Assembly (NCBI RefSeq): GCF_050946405.1
Contig: NZ_JBMNUS010000001.1
Location: 186,001-250,000 of the forward strand
DNA: 64,000 nt
Direction of reading: 5' to 3'
Source of the DNA: Pseudochelatococcus sp050946405
GTDB taxonomy: Bacteria; Pseudomonadota; Alphaproteobacteria; Rhizobiales; Beijerinckiaceae
Within the stretch, counting starts at the first letter, position 1, and the number at the start of each line of letters is the position of its first letter. The position numbers and the translations under genes were made by a program. Positions 34,390 through 43,026 of this stretch are shown here, piece by piece. The notes beneath the pieces are model-generated. The model worked only from the letters and a program-made list of their open reading frames with translations, did no database searches and was not told the DNA's origin.

Positions 34390-35919
34390 TCACTCCCGCC
34401 ACGAGACGCCGGTGAGGTCGATGGCGGGGATCGGCGCATTCTCCCACAGGCCGGTGAGCTTTGCGTCCCGGATGCCGATCTTCGGCAGCAGGAACAGGAA
34501 GCCGTTGACGGAATCCTCGGCCAGCCGCTCCTGAATTTTCTTCAGGATGTCGAGCCGCAGCGCCTCGTCCGTCGCCGCCACGAGAGCCGCATAAAGCGCC
34601 CGATAATCGGGGCTGTCGTAGTTGAAGTAGTAGTCCTCGCGCGCGTAGATATCGAGGTCGTTGGGCTCCACATGCGCGACGATGGAAAGGTCGTAGCGCT
34701 TGTCGCGGAACACCTCGGAAAGCCAGCGCGCCCATTCCACCGGCACGATCTCCGTCTCGATGCCCACCGCCCGCAGTTGCGCCGCGACGATCTCGCCGCC
34801 CCGCCGCGCGTAGGAGGGCGGCGGCAGCACGAGGCGCAGGCGCAGGCCGGATACGCCCGCCTCCGTCAGCAGTTCCCGCGCCCTGGCGGGATCGTGCGGA
34901 TAGCGGCCGGTGAGGTCCACATAGCCCCGGTTCTGCGGCGCGTAATGCGAGCCGATCGGCTGCGCCCGCCCGTCCAGCGCGCCGTCGATCAGCGCCTTGC
35001 GGTCGATGGCATGGGCGATGGCGCGGCGCACGCGGATGTCGTCGAGCGGCTTTTTCGCGTTGTTGATGGCGAGCACCGTCTTGCCCTCGGTGTTGCCGAT
35101 GACGACGGTAAAACGCGGGTCCGCCTCGAACTGGGGCACGTTCTCGGGCGCGGGAAAGTTGGTGTAGGCGTCGATATTGCCGGCGAGCAGCGCGGCATAG
35201 GCCGCGGACGCATCGTCGATGACGCGGAAGGTCGCGCGCGTCAGCGCCGGCTTCTCGCCCCAGTAGTGCTCGTTGCGCACGAGGTCGATCCGGTCGCCCT
35301 TCACCCAGCGGGAGAGACGGAAAGGGCCGGTGCCGTTGGGATTGGTGCGGTTGGTGTCGGCGGTTTCCGACGCCACGATCACCATGGCGGGCAGGCCGAG
35401 CGTGAACGCGAATTGCGAGGTGGGGCGCTTCAGCGTCATCCGCACCGTGCGTTCGTCCGCGACCTCGACCGCCTCAAGAGGCTCCAGCAGCGATTTTTGC
35501 GGATTGACGCTGTCGGGCGCGAGCGCCCGATCGAAGGTGAAGCGCACGTCCTCCGCATTGAAGGCGCTGCCGTCATGGAAACGCACGTTTTCCCGCAGCC
35601 GGAACGTATAGGTCCGCCCGTCGGCGGAGATCTCCCAGCTTTCGGCGAGCCCCGGCGTCACCTCGCCCCTGGCGTCGATTCGCGTCAGGCCCTCGAACAG
35701 GTTGGCGTAGGTGACCTCCCCGATCGCGGCGGCGGCGCCTGCGGTCGGGTCGAGATGCGGCGGCTCCAGGCGGATGCCGACGGCGATGTCGCCACGCGCG
35801 GCGAACGCCGCTCCCGGAAGGCAGAACAGGGCGAACAGGACCATCCCGAGCAAGGCGGCCGGCAGCCGCAACCCGCGCGCGTTCCAACGCCGCACGCCCA
35901 TTCCGCGCCGCATGTCCAT
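34390..35919 (-). CDS. Extracellular solute-binding protein of a peptide/nickel-type ABC importer
   Basis: The 509-residue family 5 binding protein starts with a signal peptide: a basic segment, a hydrophobic core and cleavage after GAAFA near residue 40. Family landmarks are LFEGLTRID, LRENVRFHDGSAFNAEDVRFT and NPNGTGPF. It captures the substrate in the periplasm for the two permeases and the double ATPase encoded downstream. The ligand (peptide, opine or metal complex) cannot be told. The ATG at 35919 is preferred because GGGAG lies 7 bases upstream. Confidence 0.9.
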   Translation of the reverse strand: MDMRRGMGVRRWNARGLRLPAALLGMVLFALFCLPGAAFAARGDIAVGIRLEPPHLDPTAGAAAAIGEVTYANLFEGLTRIDARGEVTPGLAESWEISADGRTYTFRLRENVRFHDGSAFNAEDVRFTFDRALAPDSVNPQKSLLEPLEAVEVADERTVRMTLKRPTSQFAFTLGLPAMVIVASETADTNRTNPNGTGPFRLSRWVKGDRIDLVRNEHYWGEKPALTRATFRVIDDASAAYAALLAGNIDAYTNFPAPENVPQFEADPRFTVVIGNTEGKTVLAINNAKKPLDDIRVRRAIAHAIDRKALIDGALDGRAQPIGSHYAPQNRGYVDLTGRYPHDPARARELLTEAGVSGLRLRLVLPPPSYARRGGEIVAAQLRAVGIETEIVPVEWARWLSEVFRDKRYDLSIVAHVEPNDLDIYAREDYYFNYDSPDYRALYAALVAATDEALRLDILKKIQERLAEDSVNGFLFLLPKIGIRDAKLTGLWENAPIPAIDLTGVSWRE

Positions 35920-36095
35920 CCCGCATCTCCCTGCCATCGCGCCGACGCCTCGCCCGCGCCCACGGTTCGCCGTTCCGGTTATCCGGGGAAAGGCCGCCGG
36001 ACGCAAGCAACTTTATGTTGAGGACAGGATTGCCCGCAAGCAACGAAGCTGTGCTAAACAACACGGTACCGTTGGCAGAAAATCCCGAGCGAGAC

Positions 36096-37562
36096 ATGAG
36101 CGAAACACAGCAACGCAATCCCTCGAAGCGTATTACGCCCGTCATTCTTTCCGGCGGCACCGGTACACGCCTGTGGCCCCTCTCGCGCGAGACGTTTCCC
36201 AAGCAGTTGCTGGCGCTCGCCGGCGAGCGCTCCATGCTTCAGGAAACCGCGCTGCGGGTGGCGGACCGCGAACGCTTCAACGCGCCCATCGTCATCGCCA
36301 ATGCGGAGCACCGTTTCGTCATCGCGGAGCAATTGCGCGCGCTCGGCATCCACGACGCAACCATCGTGCTGGAGCCTGTCGGCCGCAACACCACGGCCGC
36401 CGCCGCCATCGCGGCGCTGGTCGAGACGGGCCGCGATCCCGAAGGGCTCATCCTGATTCTGGCCGCCGACCATGTGGTGCGGGACCCGCCCGCGTTGCTC
36501 GCGGCCGTCTTCAACAGCCTCCCGGCCGCGCTCGCCGGCCGCTTCGTGCTTTTCGGCGTGCAGCCCACGCATCCCGCCACCGGCTACGGCTATATCCAGC
36601 GCGGCACGGTGGAAACCGATGTCGCGAATGTCTATCCCGTGCAGCGCTTCGTCGAGAAGCCGGACGCCGAAACCGCGCAGAGCTATCTCGCCTCCGGCGA
36701 TTATCTGTGGAACAGCGCCCTCTTCCTGCTTCCCGCCGCCGTGTTCCTGAAGGAGATCGAGCGGCTCGCGCCCGAAGTGCTCGCGGCGAGCCGCGCGGCG
36801 CTCGAAGCCGCGCGCACCGATCTCGACTTCATCCGCCTCGACGAGGCCGCGTTCTCGCAAAGCCCTTCCATCGCGGTCGACTACGCCGTGCTGGAGAAAA
36901 CCGACCTGTCCGTCGTCACGCCCACCGATTGCGGCTGGACGGACGTGGGAAGCTGGTCCGCGCTGTGGGCGATCGGCGACCGGGACGGCGGCGACAACGT
37001 TCTCATCGGCGACGTGGTGGCGGAGGACGTGCGCGGCAGCTACCTGCGCGGCGAACACCAGCTCATCGCCGCGCTCGGCGTGGACGATCTCGTCGTCGTG
37101 GCGACGCCCGACGTGGTCCTGGTCGCGCACAAGGAGCGCGACCAGGACGTGAAGAAGCTCGTCGAACGCCTGCGCCGCAACGGCCACGCCGCCGCGACCC
37201 AGACCGTGCAGGTGCATCGCCCGTGGGGCTATTACCAGTCGATCCACACCGGCGAGCGTTTTCAGGTGAAGCGCATCACCGTCAATCCGGGCGCGAAGCT
37301 GTCGCTCCAGAAGCACTTCCACCGCGCGGAGCATTGGGTGGTCGTGAACGGCACGGCGCTGGTGACGCGCGATTCCGAGCAGGTGCTGCTGCGCGAGAAC
37401 GAATCCATCTTCCTGCCGCTCGGCTGCGTGCACCGGCTGGAGAACCCCGGCAAGCTGCCCCTCAACCTGATCGAGGTGCAGTCCGGCCCCTATCTGGGCG
37501 AGGACGATATCGTGCGCATCGAGGATATCTACGCCCGCACGGACGAAGCGCCGGCGAAGTAA
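36096..37562 (+). CDS. manC: Mannose-1-phosphate guanylyltransferase, probably bifunctional with mannose-6-phosphate isomerase
   Basis: The 488-residue enzyme makes GDP-mannose from mannose-1-phosphate and GTP for surface polysaccharides. The nucleotidyltransferase signature ILSGGTGTRLWPLSR is near residues 17-31, and FVEKPDAETAQSYL lies at mid-domain. The C-terminal cupin of the type II isomerase contains RPWGYY, NPGAKLSLQKHFHRAEHW and GCVHRLENPG. The ATG at 36096 is chosen on the position of the first motif; an in-frame ATG at 36015 is the alternative. It stands alone on + and ends at a strong terminator. A polysaccharide exporter and a glycosyltransferase lie just downstream. Confidence 0.9.
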   Translation: MSETQQRNPSKRITPVILSGGTGTRLWPLSRETFPKQLLALAGERSMLQETALRVADRERFNAPIVIANAEHRFVIAEQLRALGIHDATIVLEPVGRNTTAAAAIAALVETGRDPEGLILILAADHVVRDPPALLAAVFNSLPAALAGRFVLFGVQPTHPATGYGYIQRGTVETDVANVYPVQRFVEKPDAETAQSYLASGDYLWNSALFLLPAAVFLKEIERLAPEVLAASRAALEAARTDLDFIRLDEAAFSQSPSIAVDYAVLEKTDLSVVTPTDCGWTDVGSWSALWAIGDRDGGDNVLIGDVVAEDVRGSYLRGEHQLIAALGVDDLVVVATPDVVLVAHKERDQDVKKLVERLRRNGHAAATQTVQVHRPWGYYQSIHTGERFQVKRITVNPGAKLSLQKHFHRAEHWVVVNGTALVTRDSEQVLLRENESIFLPLGCVHRLENPGKLPLNLIEVQSGPYLGEDDIVRIEDIYARTDEAPAK

Positions 37563-37596
37563 GAGCGCAGCGCCGCTTCCCGATAGTCGCGATCAT

Positions 37597-37643
37597 CGAG
37601 GAGCGGCCGCACCCGCGCGCCGCTCCTCGATTCCTTTGTTTTG
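37597..37643 (+). terminator. Intrinsic terminator of manC
   Basis: TCGAGGAGCGGC at 37597-37608 pairs perfectly with GCCGCTCCTCGA at 37620-37631 (12 bp), followed by TTCCTTTGTTTT. It is 35 bases after the manC stop. Confidence 0.88.
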
Positions 37644-37662
37644 AGCGAGTTCTGATCGATTA

Positions 37663-37699
37663 GAGCGGCGTGCATTCAAGCGGAATCGTCACGCCGCTC
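37663..37699. repeat. Palindrome 1 of an intergenic cluster
   Basis: GAGCGGCGTG and CACGCCGCTC are perfect 10-bp arms around 17 bases. It is the first of three palindromes in an otherwise empty, AT-rich stretch. Confidence 0.75.
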
Positions 37700-37722
37700 C
37701 AGATTCTATATTTTACCGCAAC

Positions 37723-37756
37723 TTGCGTTCAAATCGATCAATCGACTTGAACGCAA
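37723..37756. repeat. Palindrome 2 of an intergenic cluster
   Basis: TTGCGTTCAA and TTGAACGCAA form perfect 10-bp arms. After one mismatch the pairing continues with TCGAT/ATCGA around a CA centre, so almost the whole 34 bases can fold. Confidence 0.8.
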
Positions 37757-37780
37757 ACTGCTCTATCTTATTGACTTGAC

Positions 37781-37824
37781 GCGTTTTCTTCACGCAAAGC
37801 GGTATCCGCTTTGCTTGAAAACGC
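37781..37824. repeat. Palindrome 3 of an intergenic cluster
   Basis: Outer arms GCGTTTTC/GAAAACGC and inner arms GCAAAGCGG/CCGCTTTGC fold around TAT with a small asymmetric interior loop. The form resembles the short dispersed intergenic palindromes common in Rhizobiales genomes. Confidence 0.75.
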
Positions 37825-37842
37825 TTTAGAACGGAACGCGCT

Positions 37843-38634
37843 CTACAGCGTGGCGTCCTCGTCGGCCTCCACGCCGTAGGCCCGCAGCACGTCCTCGACG
37901 GTGCCATCGGCCACGATGCGCCCTTCGGAGAGCATCACGGCGCGGTTGCAGTATTTACGCAACGTCTTGGGATCGTGCGAGGCGAGCACGAGGATGCGGG
38001 CGCGGTCCATCATGGCCTCGATGCGTTCGCGCGCCTTGTGGGCGAAAGCGCTGTCGCCGACGCTGATGAGTTCGTCCAGCAGCAGGATGTCCGGCGTGCT
38101 GGCGGTCGAGATGGCGAAGGCTAGTCGCAGCGTCATGCCGCTCGAATAGGTGCGCATCGGCAGATTGACGTAATCGCCCAGCTCCGAAAACGCCGCCACG
38201 TCCGGGATGAAGCGGCGGGCCTCCTCGATGGTCATGCCGCCGAACACGCCGCGCAGGATGATGTTTTCCGCGCCGGTGAGCTCCGGGTCCATGCCCATGG
38301 TGATATCGAGCAGCGAGGCCACCTTGCCGACGATCTCGGCGCTGCCGCCGGAGGGCTCGTAAGCGCCCGAGAACACCCGCAGCAGCGTGGACTTGCCGGC
38401 GCCGTTATGGCCGACGAGCGCCAGCCTGTCGCCGCTGCGCAGCGACAGCGTGACGTCGCGCAGGGCGTTCACCGTCACGCCGTCCGCCTCGGTGCTCACC
38501 GCTCCGCCCACCCGTTGCAGCAGGGCGGAGCGGATCGAGCGCCCGCGCGCGTTGTAGATGGGGAAATCGACGCTCGCGTTGACGAGATCGATGGACGGCA
38601 GAACGTTGCTTTTCGCCAGTTTTTTTCTCGCCAT
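37843..38634 (-). CDS. ABC exporter ATPase for surface polysaccharide (Wzt/KpsT type)
   Basis: The 263-residue ATPase has Walker A GHNGAGKST at residues 75-83, the unusual signature YSSGMTLRLAFA typical of polysaccharide exporters, and Walker B ILLLDELISVGD. The long N-terminal part before the ABC fold is also typical of the family. It lacks the C-terminal carbohydrate-binding domain of O-antigen Wzt proteins, so it is closer to KpsT or RfbE-type partners. It follows the permease gene by 6 bases and should form the exporter with it. Confidence 0.9.
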   Translation of the reverse strand: MARKKLAKSNVLPSIDLVNASVDFPIYNARGRSIRSALLQRVGGAVSTEADGVTVNALRDVTLSLRSGDRLALVGHNGAGKSTLLRVFSGAYEPSGGSAEIVGKVASLLDITMGMDPELTGAENIILRGVFGGMTIEEARRFIPDVAAFSELGDYVNLPMRTYSSGMTLRLAFAISTASTPDILLLDELISVGDSAFAHKARERIEAMMDRARILVLASHDPKTLRKYCNRAVMLSEGRIVADGTVEDVLRAYGVEADEDATL

Positions 38635-38640
38635 GATGTT

Positions 38641-39453
38641 TCAAAGCCAGTAGACGATGCGGGCGCGGAAGCGGGCGAAAATCGGCCAGGTGACGGCCAC
38701 CAGCCCCGCGATGATCGTCAGCGCCGCGAGGTAGTCGTAAAGCTCCGGCACCTTGCCGTGCACCGGATCGGCGACGATGCGCAGGAATATCGCGAACGGG
38801 TTGAGATGCGTGACGAACCATCCGCGGCCCTGAAGCTGATCGACACGCCACATGATCGGCGTGATGAAGAAGGCGAGTTGCAACAGGTTGGCGATGATCT
38901 GCGGCAGATCGCGGAACCGCGTGCACAATATGCCGCACAGAAGCGTGACCAGGAACGTCGCCACCAGCAGCAGCGCGAAGCCGGGAATCATCAGCAGCAA
39001 CACGCGCCAGTCCGGCGAGACGCCGAACAGCAGGAAAACCGGCGGCACGATGACGATGTTATGAGCCAGCGCGATCAGGTTGCGCACCATCACGCGCATC
39101 ACGAAAACCGTCTTGGGCAGGTTCTCCTGCCGCAGAAACACCGTGCCCTGCACGAAGGCGGCGGTGCTGTCCGACACCACGCCGGACATGAAGGTCCAGA
39201 CGATGTAATTGACGGCGAGATAAGGCACGTACTCGGAAACCGACTGCTTGAACAGCAGCGAGAACACGACGCCGATACCGGCAACGAACACCGCCATCGA
39301 CAGCGTAATCCAGAACTGGCCGAATCGGGAACGCTTGTAACGCTGCCTGATATCGCTGACGCCCATCAGCGTCCAGACCTGCCACGACGTCATGCCGCGC
39401 AGGAAATCGTTGGCGGCGAGCCGCCAGTCTCTGGAAGAGGGTTGAAGGGACAT
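38641..39453 (-). CDS. ABC exporter permease for surface polysaccharide (Wzm/KpsM type)
   Basis: The 270-residue ABC-2 membrane protein has the family features DIRQRYKRSRFGQFW before the first helix, then six hydrophobic segments, with LAFFITPIMW and HLNPFAIFLRIVADP in the second half. It would carry a lipid-linked or nascent polysaccharide across the inner membrane. The ATG at 39453 (MSLQPSSRDW) opens the conserved part; the ribosome-binding site is weak. The cognate ATPase follows. Confidence 0.9.
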   Translation of the reverse strand: MSLQPSSRDWRLAANDFLRGMTSWQVWTLMGVSDIRQRYKRSRFGQFWITLSMAVFVAGIGVVFSLLFKQSVSEYVPYLAVNYIVWTFMSGVVSDSTAAFVQGTVFLRQENLPKTVFVMRVMVRNLIALAHNIVIVPPVFLLFGVSPDWRVLLLMIPGFALLLVATFLVTLLCGILCTRFRDLPQIIANLLQLAFFITPIMWRVDQLQGRGWFVTHLNPFAIFLRIVADPVHGKVPELYDYLAALTIIAGLVAVTWPIFARFRARIVYWL

Positions 39454-39766
39454 GCAGATGATCACTCGACAACTGGTTGCTGCGACTGGCTGGCCCCGAA
39501 CCGCCCGGAGAACCGGACCTGCCTCGGATGGCGGGCGATGTCCTGCGCTGGCGCGGCAGGGCGTGGCCCGCCGCACGACCCAAGCAGCGTTGAAAGTACG
39601 CCATGTCATTATCGGAGACGCTACTTCGGGTCAACGGCCGCGCGGCCGCCATATCGTCCGCGGCGCGGTGGACCCCGCCGGCCTTCGCTGGTAAACGGTT
39701 GCGGCGGCGCGGATACCGGCGGGCCCGGCCCTCGACGGTTCTCCCGGTGAAGGCGGACAGGAAATC
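39454..39766. other. 313-base divergent intergenic region between exporter permease and glycosyltransferase genes
   Basis: The region should carry promoters in both directions. The only symmetric element I noticed is the 12-bp palindrome GGCCGCGCGGCC at 39636-39647. No recognisable small gene is present. Confidence 0.45.
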
Positions 39767-40693
39767 ATGGAACGGATCATCGCCGGCATCGTCACCTTCA
39801 ACCCCGATTCCGCCCTGCTGCTCCGGCTCGTCGGCGCGGTCGCGGCGGAGGTCGCGGAGATCGTCGTCGTCACCAACTCGCCCATGCCCGCCGACGAACG
39901 CGCCCGCGTGCGGGAGGCGGCCGGAACGACGCCGACGCATATCGACGATCCGGGCGGCAACGTCGGGCTGGGAGAAGCCTACGCACGGATCGCGGCGCGG
40001 GCGGAAGCCGCCGGCATCGGGCGCGTCATCCTGTTCGACCAGGATTCGAGCCCGCCGCCGGGCATGGTGACGGCGCTCTCCGCGCGGCTGTCGGCGCTGG
40101 CGGACGCGGGAGAACGCCCGGCGCTGGTCGGCCCCAGGCCGGTTTCCGCCGCAGGTGCGCCGTCCGGGTCCGCCGGCGTTTCTCCCGGCGACCACAAGCC
40201 GCCGACCCTCCATCTTCATCCTCGGGGCCGCGGCGAGGCGGGGGCGCTGGCGGTCTGGTTCGCCATTTCCTCGGGCAGCCTCGTCGATCTCGCGGCGCTT
40301 CGCGCCATCGGTCCCTTCCGGGGCGATTTCTTCATCGACGCGATCGACGTCGAATGGGGCTTTCGCGCCTGGGCGAAAGGGTTTTCCTGCTGGGTGGCGG
40401 AGGATATCCCGATGCCGCACCGCCTGGGCGGCGGGCAGGTGAAGGTGCCGGTCATCGGCTGGGAATTGCCGGTGCAATCGCCCCTGCGCCTCTATACCTA
40501 TGCGCGGAATCAGGCGGCGATGCTCGGCCTCCGCCATGTACCCACGCGCTGGAAGGCGCGCATCTGCGCCTATATCGGCGCGCAGGCACTGGCCTACTGG
40601 CTGGCCGATCGGGGCGCGAGCGCCCGCCCGCGCGCGCTGGCGCAGGGGTTTGCGGCGGGCCTTGCCGGCCGGCTGGGCCCGCCTGTGCGCTGA
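39767..40693 (+). CDS. Family 2 glycosyltransferase, rhamnosyltransferase-like
   Basis: The 308-residue GT-A enzyme has IAGIVTFNPD at the N-terminus, the metal- and nucleotide-binding FDQDSSPPPGM, and FRGDFFIDAIDVEWGFRAWAKGF, the pattern seen in RfbF/WbbL-type rhamnosyltransferases. It would add a sugar to a lipid-linked polysaccharide in the cytoplasm. The acceptor and donor are not deducible. ACAGGAAATC immediately precedes the ATG. It diverges from the polysaccharide exporter genes and is close to manC, which suggests a common product. Confidence 0.85.
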   Translation: MERIIAGIVTFNPDSALLLRLVGAVAAEVAEIVVVTNSPMPADERARVREAAGTTPTHIDDPGGNVGLGEAYARIAARAEAAGIGRVILFDQDSSPPPGMVTALSARLSALADAGERPALVGPRPVSAAGAPSGSAGVSPGDHKPPTLHLHPRGRGEAGALAVWFAISSGSLVDLAALRAIGPFRGDFFIDAIDVEWGFRAWAKGFSCWVAEDIPMPHRLGGGQVKVPVIGWELPVQSPLRLYTYARNQAAMLGLRHVPTRWKARICAYIGAQALAYWLADRGASARPRALAQGFAAGLAGRLGPPVR

Positions 40694-40868
40694 CGCACGC
40701 GGCAACCGTTTTCTTTCGGTTCAATGGGCGCATAATCGCGCGACGGCGACGACAGAGCGACGGCGCGATTCCGCTTGAATCACGCTGTTCTATCCTTTTG
40801 TCGACACATCAGGTTTTTCCGCAAAGCGCACGTACTTTTCGGCTTGATGCCATAGGGGAACACAATCC

Positions 40869-42302
40869 ATGTATGCCGATGTCCAGCTCTTCATCAACGG
40901 TTCGTGGCGCGACAGCCTGTCCGGCAAGACCATTCCGGTGATCAATCCGGCGACGGAGGAAGTCATCGGCCATGTCGCCCATGCCGGGATTCCCGATCTC
41001 GATCTCGCGCTTGCGGCAGCCGCGGAGGGATTCGCGACATGGCGCAGGACCTCCGCTTTCGCCCGCTCGAAGCTCCTGCGCAAGGCCGCCGATCTCCTGC
41101 GCGAGCGCGCCGAGCGGATCGCGCTCATCCTGACGCTCGAGCAGGGCAAGCCGCTGGCGGAAGCGCGCTCCGAAGTGCTCGCCGCGGCCGACACCATCGA
41201 CTGGTTCGCGGAGGAGGCGCGCCGCGCCTACGGCCGCGTCGTTCCCGCGCGCGCCGAGGGCATCCATCAGCTCGTCATCAAGGAGCCGGTCGGCCCCGTC
41301 GCCGCCTTCACGCCGTGGAACTTTCCCGTCAACCAGGTGGTGCGCAAGCTCTCGGCGGCGCTCGCGGCCGGCTGCTCGATCATCGTCAAGGCGGCCGAGG
41401 AAACGCCCGGCTCGCCGGCGGAGCTCATCCGCGCCTTCGTCGACGCCGGCGTGCCGGATGGCGTCATCGGTCTCGTTTACGGCGTTCCGGCCGAGATTTC
41501 GGAACATCTCATCCCCCATCCCGTCATCCGCAAGATTTCGTTCACCGGCTCCACCGCCATCGGCAAGCAGCTTGCGGCGCTCGCGGGCCTGCACATGAAG
41601 CGCGTCACCATGGAACTGGGCGGGCATGCGCCGGCCATCGTGTTCGACGACGCCGATCTCGACGTGGCGGCGAAGATCCTCGCCACCGCCAAGTTCCGCA
41701 ACGCGGGGCAGATATGCGTGGCGCCCACGCGCTTCCTCGTGCAGGAAAAAGTCTACGAGGCTTTCGTCGACAAGCTCGCCGCTCATGCGAAAGACCTCAA
41801 GGTGGGCGACGGCGCGGCCGAGGGCACCACCATGGGCCCGCTCGCCAACGAGCGGCGCATTCCCGCCCTCGAAGGTCTCATTCAGGATGCGGTCCAGCAG
41901 GGCGCGGAGATCGTCGCCGGCGGCGGCCGCATCGGCAACAAGGGCTATTTCTTCGAGCCGACGGTGCTCGCCAACGTGCCCACGACCGCCCGCGCCATGA
42001 ACGAGGAACCCTTCGGCCCGCTGGCGCTGGTATTGCCATTCCGTGATTTCGACGACGCCGTGGCGGAAGCCAACCGCCTGCCCTACGGCCTCGCCTCCTA
42101 CGCCGTCACCCGCTCGGCCAAAACCGCGACCGCGCTGGCGCAGGAAGTCGAAAGCGGCATGCTGACCATCAACCACCTCGGTCTCGCGCTCCCCGAAGTG
42201 CCTTTCGGCGGCATCAAGGATTCAGGCTATGGCTCCGAAGGCGGGCTAGAGGCCATCGAGGCCTATCTCAACACGAAATTCGTCTCCCAGGGCAGCCTGT
42301 GA
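40869..42302 (+). CDS. NAD(P)-dependent aldehyde dehydrogenase, succinate-semialdehyde dehydrogenase type
   Basis: The 477-residue enzyme has all catalytic residues of the aldehyde dehydrogenase superfamily: Asn151 in PWNFPVN, Glu249 in MELGGHAP and Cys283 in NAGQICVAP. The pattern EPVGPVAAFTPWNFP and the C-terminal EVPFGGIKDSGYGSEGG place it with the succinate semialdehyde/glutarate semialdehyde group. The exact substrate is uncertain. AGGGG precedes the ATG by about 10 bases. It is a single gene; the CoA transferase follows about 725 bases downstream on the same strand. Confidence 0.88.
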   Translation: MYADVQLFINGSWRDSLSGKTIPVINPATEEVIGHVAHAGIPDLDLALAAAAEGFATWRRTSAFARSKLLRKAADLLRERAERIALILTLEQGKPLAEARSEVLAAADTIDWFAEEARRAYGRVVPARAEGIHQLVIKEPVGPVAAFTPWNFPVNQVVRKLSAALAAGCSIIVKAAEETPGSPAELIRAFVDAGVPDGVIGLVYGVPAEISEHLIPHPVIRKISFTGSTAIGKQLAALAGLHMKRVTMELGGHAPAIVFDDADLDVAAKILATAKFRNAGQICVAPTRFLVQEKVYEAFVDKLAAHAKDLKVGDGAAEGTTMGPLANERRIPALEGLIQDAVQQGAEIVAGGGRIGNKGYFFEPTVLANVPTTARAMNEEPFGPLALVLPFRDFDDAVAEANRLPYGLASYAVTRSAKTATALAQEVESGMLTINHLGLALPEVPFGGIKDSGYGSEGGLEAIEAYLNTKFVSQGSL

Positions 42303-42349
42303 CGGCGGCGACATGAAACGATTCCCGCGATAGCGGAAGGCCCCGACAC

Positions 42350-42380
42350 AAAAACCCGGCAGGCGCGCACCGCCTGCCGG
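42350..42380 (-). terminator. Intrinsic terminator on the minus strand after the 43-residue protein gene
   Basis: On the minus strand, CCGGCAGGCG and CGCCTGCCGG pair (10 bp, 5-base loop) and are followed by G and five T (AAAAA at 42350-42354 on +). A second hairpin without T-run lies between it and the gene (ACGGGGCC 42452-42459 with GGCCCCGT 42486-42493). Confidence 0.75.
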
Positions 42381-42495
42381 CCTTCGAATTGCGGGCGCCC
42401 GCCCAAACAGCCGGAACTTCCGGCCGGAAAGCGTCCGGGCGACTCACAGACACGGGGCCATTTCCGTTGCCCTGAAGCGCAGGAAGGCCCCGTCT

Positions 42496-42627
42496 TTATC
42501 CCACGTTCACGATGGCGACGACGACGATCAGCACGAGCGCGATCGTCACCCCGCCTACGAACAGGCTGGCCGGCACCTCGGTGCCGACATTCGCCGCCTG
42601 CGCACCCTGCGTATCGTTATCCGACAT
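42496..42627 (-). CDS. Small single-pass membrane protein of 43 residues, function unknown
   Basis: The peptide begins MSDNDTQG, has a hydrophilic N-terminal half of about 20 residues and then one hydrophobic segment, about residues 21-42, ending NVG. The start at 42627 is supported by AGGAGG at 7 bases, and the gene is followed by hairpins including a T-tailed terminator on its strand. These signals make it a credible expressed gene despite its size. I do not recognise the family; the topology resembles small accessory subunits of membrane complexes, but nothing nearby identifies a partner. Confidence 0.65.
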   Translation of the reverse strand: MSDNDTQGAQAANVGTEVPASLFVGGVTIALVLIVVVAIVNVG

Positions 42628-43026
42628 GGACGCCTCCTGCTGTGTCCGGGGCATCCTGTCGACGCCCGCGCGCCGCATCCCCGTTTCTATCGTTTACATG
42701 CCGCCGCGCCCGCTGACAAGATCGCCCGCCGCGCCGGAGCGGGCACGAGCGATGGACTCGGCCCGCCATTTATAGTAAGGTGTTGCTATTTATAGCCTGT
42801 CATACAACCAATTGCTATATTCCAAACTGCGGCTGCGCCATTGATGGTCCTTGATATTGCCACAGGGATCGGCTGGTGAGTCGCGCGCATGCGCGCGGTT
42901 TTCCACGCGATCCCGGCAGAACGGCCCCTTAACCCGACGCCACGGGCGGCGCCGTTTCAAGACATTCATTCTGGTCCCGTGGACAGGCCGGCGCCTGAAC
43001 CACGCGCAATCGCCGAGGATACGCTT
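42628..43026. other. 399-base divergent intergenic region before the CoA transferase gene
   Basis: The part at 42765-42825 is markedly AT-rich against its surroundings. It contains two direct copies of ATTTATAG at 42768-42775 and 42788-42795, 20 bases apart (two helical turns). This looks like a regulator or promoter region for the downstream gene. I cannot define a clean -35/-10 pair. Confidence 0.45.

Noticed and set aside
39603..40070. A 155-codon frame upstream of and overlapping the glycosyltransferase gene
   Set aside because: Its larger part overlaps the glycosyltransferase in another frame and has no recognisable domain or ribosome-binding site.
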